From an uncultured Parabacteroides sp. (GTDB taxonomy: Bacteria > Bacteroidota > Bacteroidia > Bacteroidales > Tannerellaceae), in NCBI RefSeq assembly GCF_905196875.1, contig NZ_CAJJWO010000004.1, positions 62,001 to 126,000 on the forward strand: 64,000 nucleotides of DNA, written 5' to 3'. This document shows positions 45,492-54,255 of this stretch, one piece after another. The first letter of the stretch is position 1; the number at the start of each line of letters is the position of its first letter. A program made the position numbers and the translations under genes. The notes beneath the pieces were generated by a model. That model was not told the origin of the DNA. It ran no database searches and saw only the letters and a list, made by a program, of their open reading frames with translations.

Positions 45492-48400
45492 ATGATGTAC
45501 AAAAAACTCGTGGGAAGGTCTTTAATACTGGCCTTGCTACTTTCCGGCTCATTATCGGTGGACGCTCAGAAAATCACTCAGCAGTTCAGGAACGTCCCTT
45601 TGAAAACAGTACTGGAGGAAGTGGAGAAACAACTCCAATATTCGGTCATCTATAAAAAAGATGAGGTGAATGAGCAAAAGCAGATCAATCATAATTTTAA
45701 GGATGCATCTGTCGAAGAAGTATTGTCGGCTATATTAGACAAAGGATTAAGCTACTCTATTCAGGGTAAAATGATCGTTATCTCGCAGAAGACTACTAAA
45801 GCGTCGTCTCCGCAACAACAAAAGAAAGTAACAGGCGTTGTGAAGGACAAAACCGGAGAACCGGTGATCGGGGCTAATGTGATAGAGCGGGGTACGACGA
45901 ACGGGACAGTGACCGACATCGACGGACGCTTTACATTGGAAGTGCCACAGAATGCTGTCTTGCAGGTTTCCTATATCGGATATATGGAGCAGGAGATCCC
46001 GGTGAATAACCGGAGCGATATTTCTGTCTCTCTTCTGGACGATACACAGAATCTGGATGAGATTGTTGTTGTCGGCTACGGAACACAAAAGAAGGTGAAC
46101 CTGACCGGTGCAGTCAGCAGTGTAAAGGCCGATGTGTTGGAGAACAGAACGACTTCCGATCCGGTAAATATGCTGACCGGTAACGTATCGGGTGTGACCA
46201 TTGTACAGAATGCCGGACAACCGGGAGCCGACGGAGCCGCTTTGCGTGTCCGTGGTGTCGGGACGTTGGGTAATTCCGAAGCGATGGTTATTATCGATGG
46301 TGTGGAATCGTCGATGAGTAATGTCGATCCGAACGATATCGAGAACATTTCCGTGTTGAAAGATGCTGCGGCAGCTTCTATCTATGGTGTGCGTGCGGCA
46401 AACGGCGTTGTGCTGATTACTACCAAAAGAGGTGCTGTCGGTAAGCCTGTCATTTCCTATAACGGATATGTCGGTTGGCAGGAAGCTACCCGTCTACCCA
46501 AATATTTGGACTCTTATAATTATGCGGTTCTCTTGAATGAGGCCTATAAAAATGACGGATTGGAGGGATTATATTCAGATCCGGACCTGCAGAAGTTTAA
46601 AGATGGTTCCGATCGGGATCATTTTGCCAATAGTGATTGGTTGGGTGCGTTATTCAGCGAAAACGGACTGTTCCATAATCACCATTTGAGTGTGAATGGT
46701 GGGTCTGAGGCAATTAAATATTCTCTTTCCTTTGGCTATCATAATAAGGAAGGGTTGATGCCCAACACTGAATATAATAAGTTCAATGTCCGTTCGAACC
46801 TCGATGCGAAGATCAACGACCGGCTGAATGTTTCTTTGAACCTTTCGGCTTATCGTAGCCGTATGGCGGCTCCTGCTACCGGTATGACCAGTATAATGTA
46901 TTATGCATTTCGTGAAACGCCGGTTACTCCGATCCAATTCCAGAATGGGAATTACGGATTATTCAAGAACGAACATAATTCTGTCGCTTCAGCCCGTGAA
47001 AGTGGCCTGGCACGTACCTATAATAATAATTTCCAGGGAAGTGCCTCCTTTACCTATAAGATCATCGACGGATTGTCTTTACGAGGAAATGCTTCAACGA
47101 CATTCAATCTGAAAGACGAACATACTTTTCTCAGAAGTATGAAGTTTTATACCGCCGAGTCTGTCGATCCTATCCGTACAACCCGTAGTTCGGTGGAAAA
47201 CAAGGATAATAAGATGCTGGAAGTAAATCTTCAGGCATATCTGGATTATGCAAAGAGTTTCGGTAAACATGATCTGAAGGGATTGCTGGGATATTCGCAA
47301 TTATATAACCAGTATCGTATCCTGGGAGCTTCCCGTAAGGATCTTCCTTTGAATAACAGCCTGGGTGAAATTAATGCAGGCGATATAACAACACAGACTT
47401 CCGAGGGAAATATGGTGGAATATGCTTTGCGTTCAGCCTTTGCCCGTGTGAACTATACGTTCGACAACCGCTACCTGTTGGAAGCGAATATCAGATACGA
47501 CGGTACTTCACGCTTCCCGAAGGATAACCGTTTCGGTGCATTCCCTTCTTTCTCGGCCGGATGGCGTGTGTCTGAAGAAAGTTTCTTCACGGCTTCCTGG
47601 ATCGATAATCTGAAGTTCCGTGCTTCGTGGGGACAATTGGGTAATCAGGAGATTGGCGATTATGCTTTCTATAATACCTATATGTTCGGTCAGAACTACA
47701 ACTTCGGTAATATGTTGTATCCGGGTATTTCAATCAATGAAAAGATGGCTAACTCGATCATTACCTGGGAAAAGACAGACCAGATAGATATTGGTGTCGA
47801 TGCGGATGCTTTCGGTGGTAAGCTGAGTTTTACCGGTGACTTCTTCGTAAAGAATACAAAAGACATCCTGTTGGAGTTGCCTATCCCTGAGATCGTAGGT
47901 GTGAAACCGCCGATGCAGAATGCTGGAAAGGTTCGCAATACGGGTATGGAAATGCAGATCAGCCACAACAATCAGATCAACGATTTCAAGTATTATGCAA
48001 CATTCAACTTCAGCTATGTGCATAATGAAATTACCGACCTGAGCGGTGGAGATACTCCCGGACGTTCTGTTGGCGATCCTATCAATAATATCTATGGCTA
48101 TGTTTGCGAAGGAATCTTTAAAGACCAGGCGGAGATCGACGGACATCCGACACAGATCTGGGGTGCTAAGCCGGGCGACCTTAAATATAAAGATTTGAAC
48201 AATGACAAGAAGATCGATGAAAACGACCGCCAGTCGCTGGGTACTTATTTCCCTAAAATAAACTACGGACTTCGTTTGGGCTTCGAATATAAGAACTTTG
48301 ACTTCTCTGCATTGTTGCAGGGAGCCGGAATGGTCAATGCAATCGTGAAAGATGAGATCAACAAGGCATTCTACAATGGAGGTAAAGTGACTGAATATCA

Positions 48401-48740
48401 TCTGGATCGCTGGACTCCGGATAACCTGGATGCTACTTATCCCCGTTTGTCGATGAAAGACTCAAAAAAGAACTGGATGACTTCCACTTTCTGGATGCAG
48501 AATGCTTCTTACCTGAAGATGAGAAATATGCAGCTCGGTTATTCATTGCCTAAACAAGTACTGGCCGGATCGGGCATTACCCGCCTGAGAGTATACTTCA
48601 GTGTAGACAATCTGTTCACTATTACCGGATTTGACGGTGTCGATCCGGAATCTGCTTACAATATGAAAGACTTATCTGTGGTTAGTAGCTATTATCCGCT
48701 GACAAGAAATTATTCATTTGGTGTTAACCTTTCATTCTAA
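45492..48740 (+). CDS. SusC-like TonB-dependent receptor (PUL4)
   Basis: The 1082-residue protein has a signal segment (LILALLLSGSLSVDAQ), an STN domain at about 30-95 (FRNVPLKTVLEEVEKQLQYS), a carboxypeptidase-like domain at about 110-190 (VTGVVKDKTGEPVIGANVI), the plug starting LDEIVVVGYG, and a barrel ending FGVNLSF. It should import the glycan that feeds PUL4 and possibly the deoxysugar/corrinoid operon just downstream. susD follows after 18 bases. No TTGCCG-loop hairpin was found upstream. Confidence 0.95.
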   Translation: MMYKKLVGRSLILALLLSGSLSVDAQKITQQFRNVPLKTVLEEVEKQLQYSVIYKKDEVNEQKQINHNFKDASVEEVLSAILDKGLSYSIQGKMIVISQKTTKASSPQQQKKVTGVVKDKTGEPVIGANVIERGTTNGTVTDIDGRFTLEVPQNAVLQVSYIGYMEQEIPVNNRSDISVSLLDDTQNLDEIVVVGYGTQKKVNLTGAVSSVKADVLENRTTSDPVNMLTGNVSGVTIVQNAGQPGADGAALRVRGVGTLGNSEAMVIIDGVESSMSNVDPNDIENISVLKDAAAASIYGVRAANGVVLITTKRGAVGKPVISYNGYVGWQEATRLPKYLDSYNYAVLLNEAYKNDGLEGLYSDPDLQKFKDGSDRDHFANSDWLGALFSENGLFHNHHLSVNGGSEAIKYSLSFGYHNKEGLMPNTEYNKFNVRSNLDAKINDRLNVSLNLSAYRSRMAAPATGMTSIMYYAFRETPVTPIQFQNGNYGLFKNEHNSVASARESGLARTYNNNFQGSASFTYKIIDGLSLRGNASTTFNLKDEHTFLRSMKFYTAESVDPIRTTRSSVENKDNKMLEVNLQAYLDYAKSFGKHDLKGLLGYSQLYNQYRILGASRKDLPLNNSLGEINAGDITTQTSEGNMVEYALRSAFARVNYTFDNRYLLEANIRYDGTSRFPKDNRFGAFPSFSAGWRVSEESFFTASWIDNLKFRASWGQLGNQEIGDYAFYNTYMFGQNYNFGNMLYPGISINEKMANSIITWEKTDQIDIGVDADAFGGKLSFTGDFFVKNTKDILLELPIPEIVGVKPPMQNAGKVRNTGMEMQISHNNQINDFKYYATFNFSYVHNEITDLSGGDTPGRSVGDPINNIYGYVCEGIFKDQAEIDGHPTQIWGAKPGDLKYKDLNNDKKIDENDRQSLGTYFPKINYGLRLGFEYKNFDFSALLQGAGMVNAIVKDEINKAFYNGGKVTEYHLDRWTPDNLDATYPRLSMKDSKKNWMTSTFWMQNASYLKMRNMQLGYSLPKQVLAGSGITRLRVYFSVDNLFTITGFDGVDPESAYNMKDLSVVSSYYPLTRNYSFGVNLSF

Positions 48741-48758
48741 TAAAACTGTAGACGAATT

Positions 48759-50306
48759 ATGAAACTGAAATATTTATTTATATCGCTTATCTCGTTATTC
48801 GGAACCGGTTGCAACGACGGGTTTCTGGATAAGATCCCGACAGACCAGTTATCTGACGAGTCTTTTTGGATGGTAAAAGAAGATGCTGTGAAATATTCTG
48901 CAGCTACCTATCGTTATCTTGTCCAGTCGGGCAACCATATGGTCATGCTCGACTGTTATACCGACAATGCCATTCCTGTACATATCCATGCAGAGCAGGG
49001 AGACATTTCTTCCTGTACGGCTACGGCTTCAAATCCTCACTTTAAGCAGGTCTGGCAGGATGCTTACCGCGGAATCCGCCGCTGTAATATCTTCCTCGAT
49101 AATATAGCCAAGGTAGATATGAAGGAGAATGAGAAAACGATTCTTATCGGTGAGATTGAATTCCTGCGTGCTTACTTCCATGCTACTTTGCTGAAATTCT
49201 ATGGCGGTATCCCTATTCTGACCCGTGCTCTGGAGTTGAATGAAACGATCCCTTCACGTAATACGGAAGAAGAAGTTTATAAGTTTATTGTAGAAGAATG
49301 CGATAAGGCAGCGCAGAAGTTGCCGCTGACCCGCTCCGATAACACGGAACTGGGACGTGCCAACAAAGGTGCTGCATTAGCATTGAAAGCTCATATCAGT
49401 TATCTGATGAAGAAATACGATGTAGCCGCCAGCGCAGCTAAAGAAGTGATGAGTCTGGGAGTATACAGCCTGTATGGTAATTACGGCGATCTGTTCTCTG
49501 CCGAACATGAGAATAACAGCGAAGTGATATTCGATCATCAGTATATGGAGAATGCGTTGGATTATGATTATACCGGCAGCTGGATCGATCAATTCTTCTC
49601 TCCGCTGATGATGGGAGGTTGGGAAGCTTTATCACCGACACAGGATCTTATCGATGCATACGAATGTACGGATGGAAAATCTATCGGGGAATCTAAGCTT
49701 TACAACCCTGAAAAACCGTTTGAGAATCGCGATCCCCGTCTGGCTTATTCTATCCTGTGGCATGGTTGCGAATTCGGAGGACAGATCTATAGCACCGAAG
49801 GAACGATGGGTAATGGAAATGCCACCCGTACCGGATATACGATGCGTAAATATATTAATCCTAAAAATGTAGGAAACGAATATCCGGGCTGGATCAATTA
49901 TATCCTGTTCCGTTATGCGGAAGTTTTACTGATCTATGCAGAAGCTCAGAATGAATTGAACGGGCCGGATGCTTCCGTGTATGAAGCTGTCAACATGATT
50001 CGTCAACGTCCGAGCGTGGAACTTCCTCCCTTACCTGCTAATCTGACAAAAGACCAGATGCGCGAAGCCATTCGCCGCGAACGTCGTGTCGAGTTTACGT
50101 TTGAAGGTATTCACTTGTTTGAAACCCGTAGCTGGAGAACAACGGAAGCTTGTGTAAATAAACCGGCTTACGGCATGACTTTCGACGGGAAAAAGGTTTT
50201 GGTGGAACAACGTAAGTTTGATCCCAACAAAAATTACTTATGGGCACTTCCTCTGACTGAAATAGATTTGTCGAAAGGCTCATTAGTACAGAACCCCGGA
50301 TATTGA
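48759..50306 (+). CDS. SusD-like surface glycan-binding lipoprotein (PUL4)
   Basis: The 515-residue protein has a lipobox (LFGTGCNDGFLDKIP; cysteine near residue 18). SusD/RagB landmarks are IGEIEFLRAYFHATLLKFYGG at about 128-148, RANKGAALALKAHISYLMKKY at about 200-220, RYAEVLLIYAEAQNELNG, RRERRVEFTFEGIHLFETRSW and a final NPGY. It is the last gene of the PUL4 core and is followed by a strong terminator. Confidence 0.95.
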   Translation: MKLKYLFISLISLFGTGCNDGFLDKIPTDQLSDESFWMVKEDAVKYSAATYRYLVQSGNHMVMLDCYTDNAIPVHIHAEQGDISSCTATASNPHFKQVWQDAYRGIRRCNIFLDNIAKVDMKENEKTILIGEIEFLRAYFHATLLKFYGGIPILTRALELNETIPSRNTEEEVYKFIVEECDKAAQKLPLTRSDNTELGRANKGAALALKAHISYLMKKYDVAASAAKEVMSLGVYSLYGNYGDLFSAEHENNSEVIFDHQYMENALDYDYTGSWIDQFFSPLMMGGWEALSPTQDLIDAYECTDGKSIGESKLYNPEKPFENRDPRLAYSILWHGCEFGGQIYSTEGTMGNGNATRTGYTMRKYINPKNVGNEYPGWINYILFRYAEVLLIYAEAQNELNGPDASVYEAVNMIRQRPSVELPPLPANLTKDQMREAIRRERRVEFTFEGIHLFETRSWRTTEACVNKPAYGMTFDGKKVLVEQRKFDPNKNYLWALPLTEIDLSKGSLVQNPGY

Positions 50307-50323
50307 TTATTCACAGATAATAG

Positions 50324-50366
50324 AAGCCTCTGATGGGATTATCCCGTCAGGGGCTTTTTGTTTTTT
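50324..50366 (+). terminator. Terminator after PUL4 susD
   Basis: AAGCC-CTGA-GGGAT pairs with ATCCC-TCAG-GGCTT, followed by TTTTTG and TTTTTT. It separates PUL4 from the rhaM operon. Confidence 0.88.
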
Positions 50367-50444
50367 ATCGGTATCAATCCGGGAAATGCCGGAAACAGTC
50401 AAAATAACCACGAATATTGAAAACTCCCTGTGTATCCTATCTTC

Positions 50445-50452
50445 TATCTTTG
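50445..50452 (+). promoter_or_regulatory. Promoter -7 element for the rhaM-corrinoid operon
   Basis: TATCTTTG matches TAnnTTTG and lies 28 bases before the ATG at 50481. No -33 TTTG is evident. I found no cobalamin riboswitch in the short leader. Confidence 0.58.
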
Positions 50453-50480
50453 TGATACTTAATCTAATATAGTAAGAAAT

Positions 50481-50804
50481 ATGAAACGTTATGGGAGTCT
50501 TATCGGTGTAAAGCCGGAAAAGCTGGAAGAATATAAAAAGTTGCATGCAGCTGTATGGCCGGACGTGTTAGCGATGATCAGGGAGTGTAATATCCGTAAC
50601 TACTCGATCTTTTATAAAGACGGGATATTGTACAGTTATTATGAATATATCGGTGATGACTACGAAAAAGACATGCAGAGGATGGCGGCAGACCCGGCTA
50701 CGCAGGAATGGTGGAAGCTGACCGATCCTTGTCAGCAGGCAGTAGAAAATCGTGCTCCCGGAGAATGGTGGGCGGCGATGGAAGAAGTATTCCATACGGA
50801 TTGA
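50481..50804 (+). CDS. rhaM: L-rhamnose mutarotase family protein
   Basis: The 107-residue protein matches RhaM-type mutarotases throughout: an N-terminal strand, LHAAVWPDVLAMIRECNIRNYSIF and the C-terminal WW pair (PGEWWAAMEEVFH). H22 sits at the position of the catalytic histidine of E. coli RhaM. The enzyme interconverts alpha and beta anomers of L-rhamnose; relatives may act on L-fucose or other deoxysugars. It opens the operon with corrinoid methyl-transfer genes and a RhaT-like permease, which points to a deoxysugar as the pathway substrate. No rhaA, rhaB or rhaD is in the window. Confidence 0.88.
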   Translation: MKRYGSLIGVKPEKLEEYKKLHAAVWPDVLAMIRECNIRNYSIFYKDGILYSYYEYIGDDYEKDMQRMAADPATQEWWKLTDPCQQAVENRAPGEWWAAMEEVFHTD

Positions 50805-50852
50805 ATATATTCTTTTCTATCTTGAATAAACAGGCTTTAAATATTATAGAAC

Positions 50853-51521
50853 ATGAATGACATTATTAGTAAACTTGGCGAATGCGTGGAATTCGGCAAG
50901 ATCAATCTGACATCTCCCTATCCACCGACAATGAAAGGACAGCCCGGTGCTGATGAACTGACCCGCGAGGCTTTGGAGAACGGTCTCTCTCCCCAGTCTA
51001 TCCTGAGTGAGGCACTGATCCCGGCTATGAACCGGGTAGGCAATAAATTTACCGAAGGAAAGATATTCGTACCGCAGATGTTACTGTCGGCCAAGGCAAT
51101 GAACAGTGCCATGAAGCATCTGAAACCCTACTTTCAGAGTGGCGAGATAAAACGCAAAGGCGTTTTCGTGATCGGAACCGTGATGGGAGACTTACATGAC
51201 ATCGGTAAGAACCTGACAGGAATGATGGTGGAAGGCGCAGGCTGGGAAGTGATAGATCTGGGAACGGATGTGCCGGCGGAAAAGTATATCGATACTTTGA
51301 ATCAGCATCCGGGAGCTATCTGTGGAATGTCAGCATTGCTGACAACAACCATGAGTAATATGCAACCCATGATCGCCAGTATCCGTGAGAAACACCCCGA
51401 CACAAAAGTGATCGTAGGAGGAGCACCTCTAAATGCAGATTTTGCTCAAAAGATCGGTGCCGACGCCTATGCCCGCGATCCGCAGGATAATATTAACTGG
51501 TTGGACTCAATCGTAGCTTGA
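50853..51521 (+). CDS. Corrinoid (B12)-binding methyl-carrier protein
   Basis: The 222-residue protein has the two-domain layout of MtaC/MtbC/MttC-like corrinoid proteins. A helical cap lies at about 1-95 (LIPAMNRVGNKFTEGKIFVP). The B12-binding Rossmann domain has the base-off motif DxHxxG as GDLHDIGKN (D113, H115, G118), then CGMSALLTTTM and VIVGGAPLN. H115 would coordinate cobalt. Such proteins carry a methyl group between a substrate-specific methyltransferase and a second methyltransferase. Both kinds of partner appear in this operon. The next gene starts 6 bases downstream. Confidence 0.92.
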   Translation: MNDIISKLGECVEFGKINLTSPYPPTMKGQPGADELTREALENGLSPQSILSEALIPAMNRVGNKFTEGKIFVPQMLLSAKAMNSAMKHLKPYFQSGEIKRKGVFVIGTVMGDLHDIGKNLTGMMVEGAGWEVIDLGTDVPAEKYIDTLNQHPGAICGMSALLTTTMSNMQPMIASIREKHPDTKVIVGGAPLNADFAQKIGADAYARDPQDNINWLDSIVA

Positions 51522-51527
51522 ACGCGT

Positions 51528-52523
51528 ATGAATAGTTTTATCCAACAGCTACTGAATAGTGATAAGCGGATAGCGATCCCTATTATGACGCATCCCGGTA
51601 TTGAAGCGATCGGAAAGAATGTGATTGATGCCGTAACGGACGGAGAGGTTCATTACCGGGCCATAAAGAATGTGACGGAGACGTATGATACGACAGCATG
51701 TACTGTTATTATGGATCTGACGGTCGAGGCTGAGGCATTCGGTTGTACGATCAGTATGCCGGAGCATGAAGTTCCCAGTGTTACAGGACGGCTAGTATAT
51801 GATGAAGAGTCGGTAAATCGTTTGCAGGTTCCTTCTCTGTCTGCAGGACGAATGCCTGAATATCTGAAAGCAAACCTTCTGGCGGTTGAGAATATAAAGG
51901 ATAAAGTCGTGTTGTCCGGTTGTATCGGCCCGTTTTCCCTGGCAGGCAGGTTATACGACATGTCTGAGATCATGGTTGGGATCTATATAGAACCGGATGT
52001 GATCAAAACACTGCTCGATAAATGTACCGAATATATTATCCTTTATTGTAAGGAACTGAAAGCGATCGGTGCAACAGGAGTTATCATGGCGGAACCTGCT
52101 GCAGGGCTGCTCTCAAACGAAGATTGCCAGGAATACTCGACCGTCTATGTCAAACGGATCGTAGAAGCCGTACAGGATGATAACTTCGCCGTTATCCTGC
52201 ATAATTGCGGGAATAAGGGCCATTGTACACAGGCAATGATCGAATCGGGTGCGGCAGCACTGCATTTCGGCAATGCGGTGAATATGGTGGAGACACTGGA
52301 ACAATGTCCGTCAAACCTCATCGTGATGGGTAACATCGACCCGGTAGGTATCCTGAAGCAGGCGACGCCGGAGGAGGTATACCGTATCACAGCCGATCTC
52401 CTGGCAAAGACAGCACAGTACAAAAACTTTGTTATCTCTTCCGGATGCGATATGCCGCCGTTTGTTCCGGATCTAAATATCAAAGCCTTTTATCGGGCTA
52501 TTGCTGATTTTAACGCTGTATAA
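51528..52523 (+). CDS. MtaA/MtbA-like corrinoid methyltransferase (UroD fold)
   Basis: The 331-residue protein belongs to the uroporphyrinogen decarboxylase fold family. It carries the zinc-binding H-x-C-x(n)-C pattern of MtaA/MtbA methyltransferases: LHNCGN (H225, C227) and SSGCDMPP (C307). Length and ligand spacing are close to MtaA. Members move methyl groups between a corrinoid protein and a thiol or another acceptor. In Bacteroidales coenzyme M is not expected, so the acceptor may be homocysteine or a folate; this is inference. It lies between the corrinoid protein and the MetH-activation-like gene with 2-6 base gaps. Confidence 0.85.
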   Translation: MNSFIQQLLNSDKRIAIPIMTHPGIEAIGKNVIDAVTDGEVHYRAIKNVTETYDTTACTVIMDLTVEAEAFGCTISMPEHEVPSVTGRLVYDEESVNRLQVPSLSAGRMPEYLKANLLAVENIKDKVVLSGCIGPFSLAGRLYDMSEIMVGIYIEPDVIKTLLDKCTEYIILYCKELKAIGATGVIMAEPAAGLLSNEDCQEYSTVYVKRIVEAVQDDNFAVILHNCGNKGHCTQAMIESGAAALHFGNAVNMVETLEQCPSNLIVMGNIDPVGILKQATPEEVYRITADLLAKTAQYKNFVISSGCDMPPFVPDLNIKAFYRAIADFNAV

Positions 52524-52525
52524 TC

Positions 52526-53188
52526 ATGTTCCGTTCTTATACATTTACTTTCGATGAGGTCAGGCCGGATGAAAAGGTGCTGATGGATTATCTTCAGATA
52601 CCGGATAACGACAGTTACCCGCTGGTAGCCGGGATCGTGGAGTCCACCTTTGCAGCCTTAAAAGACACCCGCGAGATCATAGGAGGATACCGGATACTGG
52701 ATTACGGGGATGTCACACTGCAACCCGGCCGGAGAATCAGCGGTTATATGGCCGGTGCTTCCGAAGTAGCCCTGTTCATCTGTACGGCCGGTGCCGCTTT
52801 TACGGATTTGTCCCAAGCCTACCAACAGAACGGCGATTTCCTGGAAGCCTTTGTTGTCGAGTCGATCGGGTCTGCTACGGTAGAGAATGCAATGGATAAG
52901 GTACAACAACGTCTGGAAGAGGAAATGGCAGGACAAGGGAAGAAGATCACTAACCGGTATAGCCCCGGCTATTGCGAGTGGCCCTTGTCCGGGCAGCGTG
53001 AACTCTTTGCCTATATAGGCGATCATCCTACAGGTATAACCCTCAATGAATCCTGCCTGATGCAACCGATCAAGTCGGTGAGCGGGATAATCGGAATAGG
53101 CGATGCTGTAAAGAAGCGTCCCTATGGCTGTCAAATATGCAATAGTGCAACTTGTGTGTACAGAAAAATAAAACGTAAAACCCATTAA
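52526..53188 (+). CDS. MetH activation-domain-like protein with C-terminal Cys cluster
   Basis: The 220-residue protein resembles the C-terminal reactivation domain of B12-dependent methionine synthase: an N-terminal helical part, then RYSPGYCEWPLSGQRELF (144-161) and LNESCLMQPIKSVSGIIG (173-190). The R-x-x-P-G-Y pattern is the AdoMet-binding signature of that domain. MetH uses it to remethylate oxidised cobalamin. Here it is a stand-alone protein next to a corrinoid protein, so a reactivator role is likely. The C-terminus adds CQICNSATC (C202, C205, C210), not part of MetH, which could bind metal or an iron-sulphur cluster. Confidence 0.8.
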   Translation: MFRSYTFTFDEVRPDEKVLMDYLQIPDNDSYPLVAGIVESTFAALKDTREIIGGYRILDYGDVTLQPGRRISGYMAGASEVALFICTAGAAFTDLSQAYQQNGDFLEAFVVESIGSATVENAMDKVQQRLEEEMAGQGKKITNRYSPGYCEWPLSGQRELFAYIGDHPTGITLNESCLMQPIKSVSGIIGIGDAVKKRPYGCQICNSATCVYRKIKRKTH

Positions 53189-53192
53189 GAAT

Positions 53193-54221
53193 ATGACCAT
53201 TGAATTGTTTTTAGGAATCGGGTTGATTGCCGTCGGTGCATTCTCCTCCGGAAGTTTTTCCATCCCGTTCGGGAAGACCCGGGGCTGGGCATGGGAAAAC
53301 TATTGGCTGATTTATAGTTTGTTTGCTTATGTGCTGGTTCCGGCAATTGCCTGCGGGGTGTTTTGTCCCGGTTTTATGGATGTCTTATCCGGTGTGCCGG
53401 CGGGTACATTGGCCTGGATATTCCTGTTGGGTATTGTCTATGGTATCTGTAATCTTACTTTCGGACTGTCTTTGCGTTATCTGGGATTGTCGCTCGGCTT
53501 CTCGCTCTCTCTGGGATTGATGATGATATTAGGGACGATCATTCCCCCGGCTATCGACGGGCGGTTGGCGGTTATGCTACAACAATCCGGTGGGACGATG
53601 TTGATTGCCGGGCTACTGATCGCGGCTGTCGGTATCGCGTTTAGCGGATATGCCGGTTACAGGAAAGACAAAGGAGCCGGGCCGGAAGCCAATTCGGAGT
53701 TGAACTTCGGTAAAGGACTGATATTGGTCTTCTTTGTCGGCATCACCGGTGCTTCGCAAGCCCTGGGAATAGAACAGGGAAGCGGCATATCCTCTTCATT
53801 GGTGGCGTCCGGCATCGATCCGCTGTTCCAAACCTTACCCGTTTTTCTGTTGATGTTCGGCGGTTCTTTTGTGGCAACTGCGCTTTGGTGCCTGTTCCTT
53901 GCCGGAAAGAACAACAACCTGAAAGCATTTGCGGGGACAAAAGAGATTGCTGTTTCAAAGAACTATCTGTATTGCGGACTGGCTGGTTTCCTGTGGTTCG
54001 TAAACTTTATCTTCTACGGTATGGGGAAAAGCCGCATGGGTGAATTTTCGTTCACGGCCTGGGGGATACTCATGTCGCTGACTATCGTTTTTGCTACCCT
54101 TTGGGGATTATGCCGGGGAGAATGGAAAGCAACCGACCTGAAGACAAAAGGTTGGATGTATGCCGGGTTGGTCGTACTGATCGTTGCCTCCTTCATTATC
54201 GGAATGAGCGGGGGTGAATAA
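53193..54221 (+). CDS. rhaT: RhaT-like L-rhamnose/proton symporter
   Basis: The 342-residue inner-membrane protein has about ten hydrophobic segments and matches RhaT in length (E. coli 344 residues) and in motifs. These are GAFSSGSFSIPFGKTRGWAW-type sequence at 17-34, LGIVYGICNLTFGLSLRYLG and a late FWFVNFIFYGMGKSRMG-like region (LWFVNFIFYGMGKSRMGEFS). RhaT imports L-rhamnose with a proton. Sitting between corrinoid genes 4 bases after the MetH-like gene, it may import rhamnose or a methylated or isomeric 6-deoxysugar. Confidence 0.87.
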   Translation: MTIELFLGIGLIAVGAFSSGSFSIPFGKTRGWAWENYWLIYSLFAYVLVPAIACGVFCPGFMDVLSGVPAGTLAWIFLLGIVYGICNLTFGLSLRYLGLSLGFSLSLGLMMILGTIIPPAIDGRLAVMLQQSGGTMLIAGLLIAAVGIAFSGYAGYRKDKGAGPEANSELNFGKGLILVFFVGITGASQALGIEQGSGISSSLVASGIDPLFQTLPVFLLMFGGSFVATALWCLFLAGKNNNLKAFAGTKEIAVSKNYLYCGLAGFLWFVNFIFYGMGKSRMGEFSFTAWGILMSLTIVFATLWGLCRGEWKATDLKTKGWMYAGLVVLIVASFIIGMSGGE

Positions 54222-54255
54222 AGAATAGAATAACAAACAAATAAATAATATATCA

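Noticed and set aside
47730..48401. 223-residue open frame antisense to PUL4 susC
   Set aside because: A shadow of the well-supported susC reading frame; composition is not protein-like for an independent gene.
50306..50481. Cobalamin riboswitch ahead of the corrinoid operon
   Set aside because: The gap is mostly a terminator plus a short leader; no long structured element or B12-box pattern is visible.
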